Part shown: positions 54,618 through 63,488 of the stretch, piece after piece
How positions within the stretch are numbered: position 1 is the stretch's first letter
Layout of the letters: every line of letters starts with the position of its first letter
Source: Anabaena sp. FACHB-1237
GTDB lineage: Bacteria; Cyanobacteriota; Cyanobacteriia; Cyanobacteriales; Nostocaceae
NCBI RefSeq assembly: GCF_014696225.1
Contig: NZ_JACJPV010000011.1
Span: 1 to 64,000 of the forward strand
Reading direction: 5' to 3'
DNA length: 64,000 nucleotides
Made by a program: the position numbers and the translations under genes
The notes under the pieces: model-generated
What the model was told of the DNA's origin: nothing
The model's input: the letters and a program-made list of their open reading frames with translations, nothing else
The model's database searches: none

Positions 54618-57524
54618 ATGCAAAGTATTATGGAAAATATTTGGGGTATCTTGGTTATTGTAATTGTTTGTCCACTTTTGGGTGCATTACCGCTAATTAG
54701 CTGGATCACTTATATCCTCAGTGGTAAAAATCTCAAGGATGTTGGTACAGGAAATATCAGCGTTTCTGCGGCATTTTATCATGGTGGACAACTCATAGGA
54801 ACATTATCTGTAATTTCAGAAGCATTAAAAGGTATTGCTGCGGTTAGTTTATCACAGTATTTAATTCCCTCACAGCCGGCCTTGCAAATTGTGGCACTCA
54901 TTTGTTTAGTATTAGGAAGATATATTACCACTAAAGGCGCAGGTATAACCAATGTAGTGTGGGGTATTTTGGCCTATGATCCCTTAGTAGGTGCGTTAGT
55001 AACTTTGTTTGCAGTGTTAGGACTAATTATCACTCGTTCTAAGGAAACTATTAAACTGGCCGTACTAGCAGTTTTTCCCGTAGTGGTATCTATTCTCTAT
55101 TCTCAAGAACCAGCCAGAATTATCGCTGCTACCATTTTATCAGGATTAATCGCCTGGATTTATCAACAGATTCCCGATGACTTGAACCTCCCAGTACAAA
55201 CAGCAGCATCAGGAACTCAACCTGTGATGGAGTATTTAGCAGGTGAAAGTGTGATAATGAGCTTAAATGATGAATTAGATCCAGAAATAGTAGGTACAAA
55301 AGCAGCTAATTTATCACAAATTAAACGTTGGGGTTATTCTGTACCTAAAGGATGGGTATTACCTCCCCATGAAGATCCTAGAGCTTTAATAGAATATTTA
55401 CAACCATCACCATTATCGCCGTTAGTGGTAAGATCCTCTGCTATTGGTGAAGATACAGAGACAGCCTCTGCCGCTGGACAATATCAAAGTATTCTCAATG
55501 TTACCAATGCAGAAGAATTAAGAGAAGCGATCGCTCAAGTAAGAGAGTCATACCATCATCCAGTAGCTGTGAAATACCGTAATGATCGCCATGTAAAAGA
55601 AGCATCTATGTCTGTACTTATTCAACAACAAGTTCAAAGCATATATTCTGGTGTAGCGTTTAGTCGAGATCCCATTTCTCAACAGGGAGAAGCAACAATT
55701 ATAGAAGCGATGAATGGCAGTGCTACACAAGTAGTATCTGGTAAAATGACTCCTGAAGAATATCGTGTGGTGGTAGTGGGGGATAAAAAACTATCTTGTA
55801 GTGAATTTACAGGTAACGGTAAAATTCCACCAGCATTAATTAAACAAGTGGCTTACATTGCTCGCGGTTTAGAAAAACGTTATCGTGGGATTCCCCAAGA
55901 TGTAGAATGGAGTTATGATGGCCAAGTTTTCTGGGTATTACAAACTAGACCAATTACTACTTTATTACCAATTTGGACAAGAAAAATCGCAGCCGAAGTC
56001 ATTCCTGGAATTATACATCCTCTTACCTGGTCTATCAATTGTCCACTGACCTGTGGAGTATGGGCGGAATTTTTTAGTTTAGTCTTGGGAGAAAAAACCA
56101 GTAGTTTAAATTTTGGGAATATGGCAACTTTGCATTATTCCCAAGCCTATTTTAATGCTACCTTATTGGGAGAAATATTTTTAGCAATGGGGCTACCTCC
56201 GGAAAGTTTAGAATTTTTAACAAGAGGTGGAAGTATTAGTAAACCTCCTCTAAATTCTACCTTATCTAATTTACCAGGCTTGACAAAATTACTCAAACGA
56301 GAACTAGATCTAGAAAAGGATTTTAAATGGGATTATCGTCAAGTTTTCATTCCAGAACTGACGAAATTATCTAACATTGTCATAGAAGAATTATCGGCAG
56401 AACAGTTATTAACTAGAGTTGATATTATTCTGGAATTACTCAAAAAAGGAACTTACTATAGCATACTTGCCCCCTTAAGTGCTGCTATTCGACAAATGAT
56501 TTTAGGTATTTCACAGGAAGCTATAGATCATAGTGTTACCCCAGAAATGGCTTCTTTGCGTTCATTGCAAATTTTAGCATTGGAAACTAAAGAAATATTA
56601 AATACTCATAATTACGAAATTGAACCAGAAAATATCTTTTCTCATTTAGCAGAAATTCCTGAAGGGAGAAAAATTATTACTGAATTTAATGAATTAATTG
56701 AAGACTATGGTTATTTAAGTCAGGTAGGTACAGATATTGCAGTACCAACTTGGAAAGAAAAACCGGAAATGGTCCAACAATTGTTTATACAAATTATTCA
56801 AAATAATGAAATTAAGAGTCTGAATGATGTAGGCGAAAAACGTAGTATGATCCAACGCAGAGTGGATCTTAAAGGGAGAGTAACGGAGGTGTATTCGCGG
56901 TTATTAGCAGAGTTGAGATGGACATTTTTAGCTTTAGAAAATATCTGGTTAAAGTCGGGTATTTTCACCCAAACTAATGATATCTTCTTTTTAGAAATAG
57001 AAGAAATTCGTGATCTTGTGGTTCAGGAACATCGCTTAGATTTTGCCAGTCGAGAACAGTTATTAGATAATATTTTAGATAAAATTGAACATCGGCGATC
57101 GCAATATCTCCAAGATAGTCAAATTAAAGTTATTCCTACCATTGTGTATGGTAATAACCCTCCATCGCCTGTTATCCCCACCATTAACCCTTCTGAAAGT
57201 GTTTTAAGGGGTATTCCTGCCAGTCAAGGTAAAATACAAGGAAGAGTAAAAATCTTGCGAAATCTGCAAGCAGCCACGAATATAGATAAAAATACCATTT
57301 TAGTGGTTCCCTACACCGATTCTGGTTGGGCACCAATGCTAGTACAAGCCGGAGGAATAATTGCCGAATCTGGTGGTAAACTTTCTCATGGAGCAATTAT
57401 CGCTAGGGAATATGGTATTCCTGCCGTTATGGATATTAAGGATGCTACCTATATCCTGGAAGATGGACAGCAGGTTACTATTGATGGTTCTTTAGGTATT
57501 GTAGAACTGGCTAAACTTAATTAG
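54618..57524 (+). CDS. Fusion of a PlsY-like membrane acyltransferase domain and PEP synthase/PPDK-like domains
   Basis: The 968-residue protein has an N-terminal ~200 residues with five or six membrane helices and PlsY-like motifs (CPLLGALPLISWITYILSGK, VGTGNISVSAAF), as in glycerol-3-phosphate acyltransferase. Next is an ATP-grasp domain of the pyruvate phosphate dikinase/PEP synthase type (residues ~225-460: GTKAANLSQIKRWGYSVPKG, VVRSSAIGEDT, DVEWSYDGQVFWVLQTRPI). A long helical middle follows, then the PEP-utilising swivelling domain with the phospho-His in GGKLSHGAIIAREYGIPAVM. There is no PEP/pyruvate-binding barrel, so it is not a complete PEP synthase. An ATG four codons downstream is an alternative start. 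Confidence 0.85.
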   Translation: MQSIMENIWGILVIVIVCPLLGALPLISWITYILSGKNLKDVGTGNISVSAAFYHGGQLIGTLSVISEALKGIAAVSLSQYLIPSQPALQIVALICLVLGRYITTKGAGITNVVWGILAYDPLVGALVTLFAVLGLIITRSKETIKLAVLAVFPVVVSILYSQEPARIIAATILSGLIAWIYQQIPDDLNLPVQTAASGTQPVMEYLAGESVIMSLNDELDPEIVGTKAANLSQIKRWGYSVPKGWVLPPHEDPRALIEYLQPSPLSPLVVRSSAIGEDTETASAAGQYQSILNVTNAEELREAIAQVRESYHHPVAVKYRNDRHVKEASMSVLIQQQVQSIYSGVAFSRDPISQQGEATIIEAMNGSATQVVSGKMTPEEYRVVVVGDKKLSCSEFTGNGKIPPALIKQVAYIARGLEKRYRGIPQDVEWSYDGQVFWVLQTRPITTLLPIWTRKIAAEVIPGIIHPLTWSINCPLTCGVWAEFFSLVLGEKTSSLNFGNMATLHYSQAYFNATLLGEIFLAMGLPPESLEFLTRGGSISKPPLNSTLSNLPGLTKLLKRELDLEKDFKWDYRQVFIPELTKLSNIVIEELSAEQLLTRVDIILELLKKGTYYSILAPLSAAIRQMILGISQEAIDHSVTPEMASLRSLQILALETKEILNTHNYEIEPENIFSHLAEIPEGRKIITEFNELIEDYGYLSQVGTDIAVPTWKEKPEMVQQLFIQIIQNNEIKSLNDVGEKRSMIQRRVDLKGRVTEVYSRLLAELRWTFLALENIWLKSGIFTQTNDIFFLEIEEIRDLVVQEHRLDFASREQLLDNILDKIEHRRSQYLQDSQIKVIPTIVYGNNPPSPVIPTINPSESVLRGIPASQGKIQGRVKILRNLQAATNIDKNTILVVPYTDSGWAPMLVQAGGIIAESGGKLSHGAIIAREYGIPAVMDIKDATYILEDGQQVTIDGSLGIVELAKLN

Positions 57525-57544
57525 TAAGGTTGGGTTAAGGAACA

Positions 57545-57583
57545 AAACCCAACACTTACAACAGTTTGTTAAGTGTTGGGTTT
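57545..57583. terminator. Strong bidirectional hairpin
   Basis: AAACCCAACACTTA (57545-57558) pairs perfectly over 14 bp with TAAGTGTTGGGTTT (57570-57583). It lies between the fusion gene and the convergent ndhJ and can stop both transcripts. Confidence 0.8.
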
Positions 57584-57675
57584 CACTTTCTTCAAGCCAA
57601 CCTACTACTAAAATCCTTAAGCAAACAGTATTGAATAGCCAATAGTTTTAGCTGATAGCTGACTCCTACTAATAC

Positions 57676-58203
57676 CTAATACGCATCTTGCAATTCGTAA
57701 AAATCAGGGGAAATATAATCTTTACGTAATGGCCAACCTACCCAATCTTCAGGCATTAAAATCCGCTTTAAGTTAGGATGACCTTCATAAACTATGCCAT
57801 ACATATCATAAGCTTCTCGTTCTTGCCAATCTGCGGTTTTCCAAATCCAGTACACTGAAGGTAATACGGGATTTTCTCTAGGTAAGAAAACTTTAACTCT
57901 TACCTCTTCAGGACGATCTGCATTATCACCTATTTTGATTAAATGATAAAAGCTGACTAGTTCCTCTCCAGGTCCTAGATCAATCCCACCTTGACACTGT
58001 AGACAGTTAAACCCATAAGCATACAACGCTGTAGAAGTAGGTAGCAGAAAATCCTTAGCTACTTTGATTATTTCCACACCATTAGCGTCAAGTTCCAAGA
58101 ACTCATGACTAAAGCCATTTTCAGCTAACCATTGAGAAACCTTACCTGCTTTTACTACAGCTTCTTCCTTTACCGGAACTGGTTTAGATTCTTCTTGGGA
58201 CAT
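57676..58203 (-). CDS. ndhJ: NAD(P)H-quinone oxidoreductase subunit J
   Basis: The 175-residue hydrophilic NDH-1 subunit (Nqo5/NuoC-like) has [40 protein letters not shown] and [18 protein letters not shown]. It sits in the connecting module of the thylakoid NDH-1 complex. It is the last gene of the ndhC-K-J operon, one base after the ndhK stop. Confidence 0.97.
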   Translation of the reverse strand: MSQEESKPVPVKEEAVVKAGKVSQWLAENGFSHEFLELDANGVEIIKVAKDFLLPTSTALYAYGFNCLQCQGGIDLGPGEELVSFYHLIKIGDNADRPEEVRVKVFLPRENPVLPSVYWIWKTADWQEREAYDMYGIVYEGHPNLKRILMPEDWVGWPLRKDYISPDFYELQDAY

Positions 58204-58204
58204 T

Positions 58205-58921
58205 TTAACGTTCCTCTTTCTGTTTCTTCGCTGTTAATAGTGCAGGTGGTACTGGCATACCAATTGCTTCTGTTAGTTCTTTAGGTGGATTGAAGCGGGT
58301 ATCGGATTGTAAATATTTACCAGTTAATATCTCTGGAACTGGTTTCATATTGTGAGTGGTACTGTAATAACGGTGTACTTGCTTGATTTGCCCCCGTTCT
58401 TGCATAGAATCATTAGCGATTTTTTTGCGTAACTTAATAATAGCGTCTATGATTGCTTCAGGACGGGGAGGACATCCAGGCAAATAAACATCCACAGGAA
58501 TAAGTTTATCCACTCCTCGCACTGCGGTGGGAGAGTCCACGCTAAACATCCCACCAGTAATTGTACAAGCACCCATAGCAATTACATACTTAGGTTCTGG
58601 CATTTGTTCATAAAGACGCACTAATTGGGGAGCCATCTTCATAGTAATTGTTCCAGCAGTGATGAGTAAATCGGCTTGGCGTGGGCTAGAACGGGGAATT
58701 AGTCCAAAACGGTCAAAATCGAAACGAGAACCGATTAAAGCGGCAAATTCGATGAAACAACAAGCTGTCCCAAAGAGTAAAGGCCACAAACTAGACAGAC
58801 GTGCCCAGTTATAGAGGTCATCAACAGTGGTTAAAATGACATTTTCTGACAGTTCTTGAGTAACTGTAGGGCGTGCGACGGGGTTGATAATTTTTTCTGT
58901 TGTTCCAGAATTTAGGACCAT
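58205..58921 (-). CDS. ndhK: NAD(P)H-quinone oxidoreductase subunit K
   Basis: This 238-residue subunit (NuoB/PSST-like) binds the [4Fe-4S] cluster N2, with ligands in [24 protein letters not shown] and [17 protein letters not shown]. It overlaps the end of ndhC by 10 bp, so the two are translationally coupled. The C-terminal ~50 residues are the usual cyanobacterial extension. Confidence 0.98.
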   Translation of the reverse strand: MVLNSGTTEKIINPVARPTVTQELSENVILTTVDDLYNWARLSSLWPLLFGTACCFIEFAALIGSRFDFDRFGLIPRSSPRQADLLITAGTITMKMAPQLVRLYEQMPEPKYVIAMGACTITGGMFSVDSPTAVRGVDKLIPVDVYLPGCPPRPEAIIDAIIKLRKKIANDSMQERGQIKQVHRYYSTTHNMKPVPEILTGKYLQSDTRFNPPKELTEAIGMPVPPALLTAKKQKEER

Positions 58922-59274
58922 TCTAAAGCTCCTTTACGCCATGCGTAGACTAACGCGATAATCAGAATCGCAATAAAAATTAAGGCTTCAATAAATGCCA
59001 ATAATCCTAAGCGATTAAAAGCAACTGCCCAAGGATACAGGAATACGGTTTCCACATCAAATACTACAAACACTAAAGCAAACATATAGTAACGGATGTT
59101 AAATTGAATCCATGCTCCGCCGATGGGTTCTAATCCGCATTCATAAGTAGTGCGTTTTTCTAAACTTCTACTACTGCTCTGTAGAATTTTAGAGGCTGAA
59201 AGAGCTAAAGCTGGAACTAGGCTACAGAGAATAAGAAAGCCTAGAAAATACTCGTAACCATGAAGAACAAACAC
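58912..59274 (-). CDS. ndhC: NAD(P)H-quinone oxidoreductase subunit 3
   Basis: The 120-residue ND3-like membrane subunit has three helices and the conserved loop [20 protein letters not shown], followed by [19 protein letters not shown]. It is the first gene of ndhC-K-J. The chosen ATG gives [16 protein letters not shown], the family start. Confidence 0.98.
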   Translation of the reverse strand: MFVLHGYEYFLGFLILCSLVPALALSASKILQSSSRSLEKRTTYECGLEPIGGAWIQFNIRYYMFALVFVVFDVETVFLYPWAVAFNRLGLLAFIEALIFIAILIIALVYAWRKGALEWS

Positions 59275-59881
59275 AATGTATTTCTACCGCTAATGTGGAA
59301 TTAACATTTTCGCTATTTTTGAGTAAAAATAGCTTGATTTGGGAATAGGTATGTCAGGTGTTAGGTAGATGATAAGATGTGTCAGTAATCAAACAATCTG
59401 TTTATGGTGAGCAAATTGTTGAATCTGATCTACCTTACCGTTGATCTTTCCTGCAATCACATTCTTTTACATTATATCTTTTAAGGATTTCAAGAGATAT
59501 CAATCACTGATAGGTTTGATTTATGGAAATCCTTGGAATCTGTGATATAAAAGACAATAGAGTGCATTAAGTAGCGATTTAATTTATTAAACAGAGAAAC
59601 ATTATTTTTTGATGCTTCCATGTCCCTCTTGCACTTGTATTATAAATACAATTACTGTAACTAGTAGACATTTTAAAATATAAATCATATTTATATTTGT
59701 TGGCGATCGCTGCGCCCGCAGTAGGCATCGCTAAACTATATAAATGACCAGTATTTCAGATGATTAGATTTTTATTTTCATACCTTGATTCAGCAATGCT
59801 GAATTTTCAACTAGGAAATATCTCAAAGTTGAAAAATAGAAAAAATAGAAATTAATCTCTGAAAAGAAACCCGACTTATTT
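59275..59881. other. 607-bp gene-free region upstream of ndhC
   Basis: A degraded family A core lies at about 59367-59440 (GTGTCAGTAATCAAACAATC ... CTACCTTACCG). A dispersed palindromic unit with GGCGATCGCTGCGCCCGCAG occurs at about 59702-59735. The ndhC promoter must be near 59275-59350. There is no gene. Confidence 0.5.
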
Positions 59882-60049
59882 AAGACTTACGCAAGTGTGA
59901 CACTAAAAAATCTGTTGCCGGGTGCGTCAGATATCAAAAATCTGTTTATTTGCAAGATGGATACTGTCCGACGTGGTTGGTGAGCTTGTGGAACCAAACC
60001 CTAGGAATGTGCCAGTTGCGTAAGTCCTGTTATTGAAAGAGTCGGGTTT
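59867..60049. terminator. sodB terminator hairpin split by a mobile element
   Basis: AAACCCGACT (59867-59876) pairs with AGTCGGGTTT (60040-60049), which is followed by a T run. The two arms are now 163 bp apart because a family A element (59882-60029) sits in what was a short loop. The hairpin lies just past the sodB stop. Confidence 0.7.
59882..60029. mobile_element. Family A element inside a terminator loop
   Basis: It runs from AGACTTACGCAAGTGTGACA to GCCAGTTGCGTAAGTCCT. The interior GACGTGGTTGGTGAGCTTGT is like the copy at 32050. Confidence 0.85.
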
Positions 60050-60058
60050 TTTTAGCAT

Positions 60059-60658
60059 TTAAGCACCTAAATTTGCAGCCACAAATTCCCAGTTCACCAA
60101 ATTATCTAGGAAGTTTTTGATGAATGCAGGACGAGCATTTTTGAAGTCTATGTAATAAGCGTGTTCCCAAACATCAATAGTTAACAAAGGTTTTTGTCCA
60201 TGTACTAAGGGATTTTCAGCGTTGGGAGTTTTTGTAACCTTAAGAGTACCATTTTCTTCTACTAACCAAGCCCAGCCACTACCAAATTGAGTTGCAGCAG
60301 CGTTAGAAAATGCTTCTTTAAATTGCTCGAAACTACCAAAGTCTTTAGCTATTCTCACTGCTAATTCCCCTGTGGGAGTTCCACCACCTGCGGGTTTTAA
60401 ACAGTTCCAGAAAAAGGTATGATTCCAAACTTGTGCAGCATTGTTAAAAATGCCTACTTTTGCAGGATCTTTAAAAGCAGCTTGAATCACTTCTTCTAAA
60501 GATTTATCAGCAAGTTCTGTATCTTTTGTCAGATTATTGAGATTAGTTACATAAGCTGCATGATGTTTACCATAGTGATACTCAAAGGTTTCGGCTTTCA
60601 TGCCATAGGCTTCTAAAGCATTAGAATCAAAAGGTAAGGGTGGTTGCGTAAATGCCAT
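60059..60658 (-). CDS. sodB: Superoxide dismutase [Fe]
   Basis: The 199-residue cytosolic enzyme has metal ligands in YHYGKHHAAYVTNLN (His), QVWNHTFFWNCLKP (His) and DVWEHAYYIDF (Asp, His). Iron-type specificity is suggested by NAAATQFGSGWAWL and by AAQVWNHTF, with Gln in the earlier position typical of FeSOD (TQFGSGW). It removes superoxide formed by photosynthesis. No signal peptide or TM anchor is present. Confidence 0.95.
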   Translation of the reverse strand: MAFTQPPLPFDSNALEAYGMKAETFEYHYGKHHAAYVTNLNNLTKDTELADKSLEEVIQAAFKDPAKVGIFNNAAQVWNHTFFWNCLKPAGGGTPTGELAVRIAKDFGSFEQFKEAFSNAAATQFGSGWAWLVEENGTLKVTKTPNAENPLVHGQKPLLTIDVWEHAYYIDFKNARPAFIKNFLDNLVNWEFVAANLGA

Positions 60659-60949
60659 TTTGTCAATCCTCTCTGTTTTTTGTAATCAGCTATGATAGCC
60701 GCTTGAGTAATTTTTGATATTTTCTAGTCTTATTTGCTACTTGTAGCACACAAAACTTAACATTGTTATTTTACTATCAAAATGAATTTTTGCAAAAGTT
60801 TTAAGAAACAGCAGTTTTTAGGGGTAAACCCAGGGTTTATACAGCAGGTTTTGTTAAATTAATATATAGTATTGTAAATATTCGTAAATTCTTGACAAGA
60901 CTAGTTAAATTGTGCTTGATTGATAATGGTTTATAATTTACTCAAATAA

Positions 60950-61114
60950 TTTGCATTAGGTTTAAATATTTCTAGTCAACAATTTGCTAATTTACAAAGT
61001 AAAATGGAGAGGTTGATTGAGCCTGATGAGGATTCTATTAGAATTTATGTACTATATTTTGGTAGTTTCCAAAAAATTATGATTTATAGTTCAAATGTAC
61101 CTAGACAAAAGTAA
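60950..61114 (+). pseudogene. cas2 3' remnant next to the CRISPR leader
   Basis: An open stretch without a proper start encodes QQFANLQSKMERLIEPDEDS, then IRIYVLYFGSFQKIMIY and SSNVPRQK before the stop. This matches the C-terminal half of cyanobacterial Cas2 proteins (segment F-A-N-L-Q, E-D-S-x-R-I-Y, P-R-Q). A stop at 60947 precedes it, and the N-terminal catalytic half is gone. It reads toward the leader, the usual cas1-cas2-array order, so the array has lost its adaptation genes. Confidence 0.78.
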
Positions 61115-61141
61115 GCTACTACTATATAATCAATACATCAG

Positions 61142-61340
61142 CTTAATTTTTTGGCGGACCTGGAGCGAGGTCAAAAACCCTGGGGGGTCCGCCAAATCGC
61201 CAGAACCTTGATAATTGAATAATTCTAGCGTTTTATTAGTTTCAGTTGGCGCTTAACCCTAAGCCTGAAATGAGGTTTTTTTTGAGGTCCGCCAAATTCC
61301 CCCCTACAGTCCCTTCGTAGACTGTGTTTCAGAGGGCGGG
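61142..61340 (+). promoter_or_regulatory. CRISPR leader with inverted GGCGGACC motifs
   Basis: TTTTTTGGCGGACCTGGAGC at the left and GGGGGGTCCGCCAAA 40 bp later form a stem, and a second GAGGTCCGCCAAATTC follows at about 61287. Just before the first repeat, ACAGTC-ccttcgta-GACTGT makes a small hairpin. Its position next to the least degenerate repeats marks this as the leader side. Confidence 0.7.
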
Positions 61341-63395
61341 GTTTCTATTTACCTAATCCCCGTAAGGGGACTGAAACGCTCTAAAGGGTTTAAATAAGTG
61401 TATGAGTCGCCGTCCGTTTCTATTTACCTAATCCCCGTAAGGGGACTGAAACGAGTAAAATCCCTTACAGCCCTTTCTAACATAAATGTTTCTATTTACC
61501 TAATCCCCGTAAGGGGACTGAAACCTATGACAAGTATGAGTGAAGCATGGGGAATGAGAGTTTCTATTTACCTAATCCCCGTAAGGGGACTGAAACATAC
61601 TTTCGAGAAGGAGGAGCGTATGTCATACTTGTTTCTATTTACCTAATCCCCGTAAGGGGACTGAAACTAATAAAAAGCATAAATATAATCCCGTAACTTC
61701 TTTGTTTCTATTTACCTAATCCCCGTAAGGGGACTGAAACAAACTTGTTCGAGGGGTTGCAATTCTCGGAGAGAAGTTTCTATTTACCTAATCCCCGTAA
61801 GGGGACTGAAACACATAAAAAATCCCCTCACTGGATGGTGTTGGTAGCACCAAGTCCAGTTTCTATTTACCTAATCCCCGTAAGGGGACTGAAACACGCC
61901 ATATTTAGCGGCTTCGTATTCTATAGTCTTGTTTCTATTTACCTAATCCCCGTAAGGGGACTGAAACTAAGAATTATCAAAATAAGCTAAGAAAGAATTT
62001 ATTCTGGAAAGTTTCTATTTACCTAATCCCCGTAAGGGGACTGAAACACGATTTATATGATTCTACTTCTTTCTGTAGTTCTGGTTTCTATTTACCTAAT
62101 CCCCGTAAGGGGACTGAAACAAAACAACGGTTACAGCCATATTACAGCAGAATTGGTTTCTATTTACCTAATCCCCGTAAGGGGACTGAAACAGTCTATA
62201 AGGGAGTTAAGGGAATTAAATCTCCCTTTGTTTCTATTTACCTAATCCCCGTAAGGGGACTGAAACTTAGGATAAAGTTTCTGAATCTTTAACATCTTTA
62301 AAAGTTTCTATTTACCTAATCCCCGTAAGGGGACTGAAACACCCTGTTTTAGCAGTCATAGATTCTCTTACAGTTTGGTTTCTATTTACCTAATCCCCGT
62401 AAGGGGACTGAAACTCTGCCACTCAGCAAACTTCTTTATGATTCTAATCGTTTCTATTTACCTAATCCCCGTAAGGGGACTGAAACATCAGATGGGCCTA
62501 GGACTTAAACCAAGGGACTTGTTTCTATTTACCTAATCCCCGTAAGGGGACTGAAACATCTCTTTTGCTTCCTGCAGGGCTTCAGCAGCTTCAGGTTTCT
62601 ATTTACCTAATCCCCGTAAGGGGACTGAAACATGGAATATACGGAGTGTCTAACTATGGAAAGTTAGGTTTCTATTTACCTAATCCCCGTAAGGGGACTG
62701 AAACATCCCAGCACTTCGCCGGTTTCCTCTCCCAAACCTAGAGAGGTTTCTATTTACCTAATCCCCGTAAGGGGACTGAAACTGCCCATCCGTAGAAGGA
62801 CAACTTACCATCTTTGTTTGTTTCTATTTACCTAATCCCCGTAAGGGGACTGAAACATTTTAACCTTACTTTTTCTGCTCATAGTCTTCCAAGTTTCTAT
62901 TTACCTAATCCCCGTAAGGGGACTGAAACCCAGCTGCAATCTGAAGTTTTTCATCATTATTTAATGGTTTCTATTTACCTAATCCCCGTAAGGGGACTGA
63001 AACAAGCAGTTCCCAAAAATGTTTGTCATCTACTCTTTGGTTTCTATTTACCTAATCCCCGTAAGGGGACTGAAACCGGGAAGACCAGAGATCAATTACC
63101 CCAAAGGGATTGTTTCTATTTACCTAATCCCCGTAAGGGGACTGAAACCCAACTATATACTTCATTATCTTGGATAACAAAGTGTTTCTATTTACCTAAT
63201 CCCCGTAAGGACACTGAAACATTGATAGCTAAGAACGATTTTCCAGGTTTAATTTTGTTTGTAAGCTGTTGTGCCTTTAACTTGAATAATTAATACAAGC
63301 AAGATGCTTGTGCTACTGTAACTTCAGGTTTTTTAATTATACAGTGGGTGCTGCACATTAGCTTAATTACTTAATCCCCGCAAGGAGAGCAAAAC
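61341..63395 (+). CRISPR. CRISPR array, 26 repeats of 37 nt plus one interrupted terminal repeat
   Basis: The repeat starts GTTTCTATTTACCTAA, has the stem TCCCC-gtaa-GGGGA and ends GGGACTGAAAC. Copies begin at 61341, 61416, 61488 and so on to 63184. Repeats 1-25 are identical. Repeat 26 has GGACACTGAAAC. Repeat 27 is degenerate and split by a family C element (63257-63262 joined to 63366-63395). Spacers are mostly 34-38 nt, with outliers of 46 nt (61813-61858), 43 nt (61968-62010) and 41 nt (62705-62745). The ACTGAAAC end resembles repeats of type I-D and III cyanobacterial systems. No intact cas gene is in the window. Confidence 0.98.
63262..63365 (+). mobile_element. Family C element inside the terminal CRISPR repeat
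   Basis: TA-AGCTGTTGTGCCTTTAAC and GTGCTGCACATTAGCT-TA frame the element. The flanks GTTTG-TA and TA-ATTACTTAATCCCCGC join into a degenerate 37-nt repeat after a normal 36-nt spacer (63221-63256). Confidence 0.9.
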
Positions 63396-63488
63396 CAAGA
63401 CTAGAAAATCCGTAACTCCTTAAAGAAATCACGGATGTTATTAGTGCGGAGTGCAGGGTGTAAATGTTTCTCCTGACTACTGATCTAA

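Noticed and set aside
60659..60949. A longer cas1-cas2 remnant upstream of the cas2 fragment
   Set aside because: No Cas1-like residues can be read in any frame between sodB and 60950; only the cas2 end is recognisable.
61398..63293. Several open frames reading SIYLIPVRGLK or FYLPNPRKGTET repeatedly
   Set aside because: They are translations of the 37-nt CRISPR repeats in two frames; there is no independent coding evidence.
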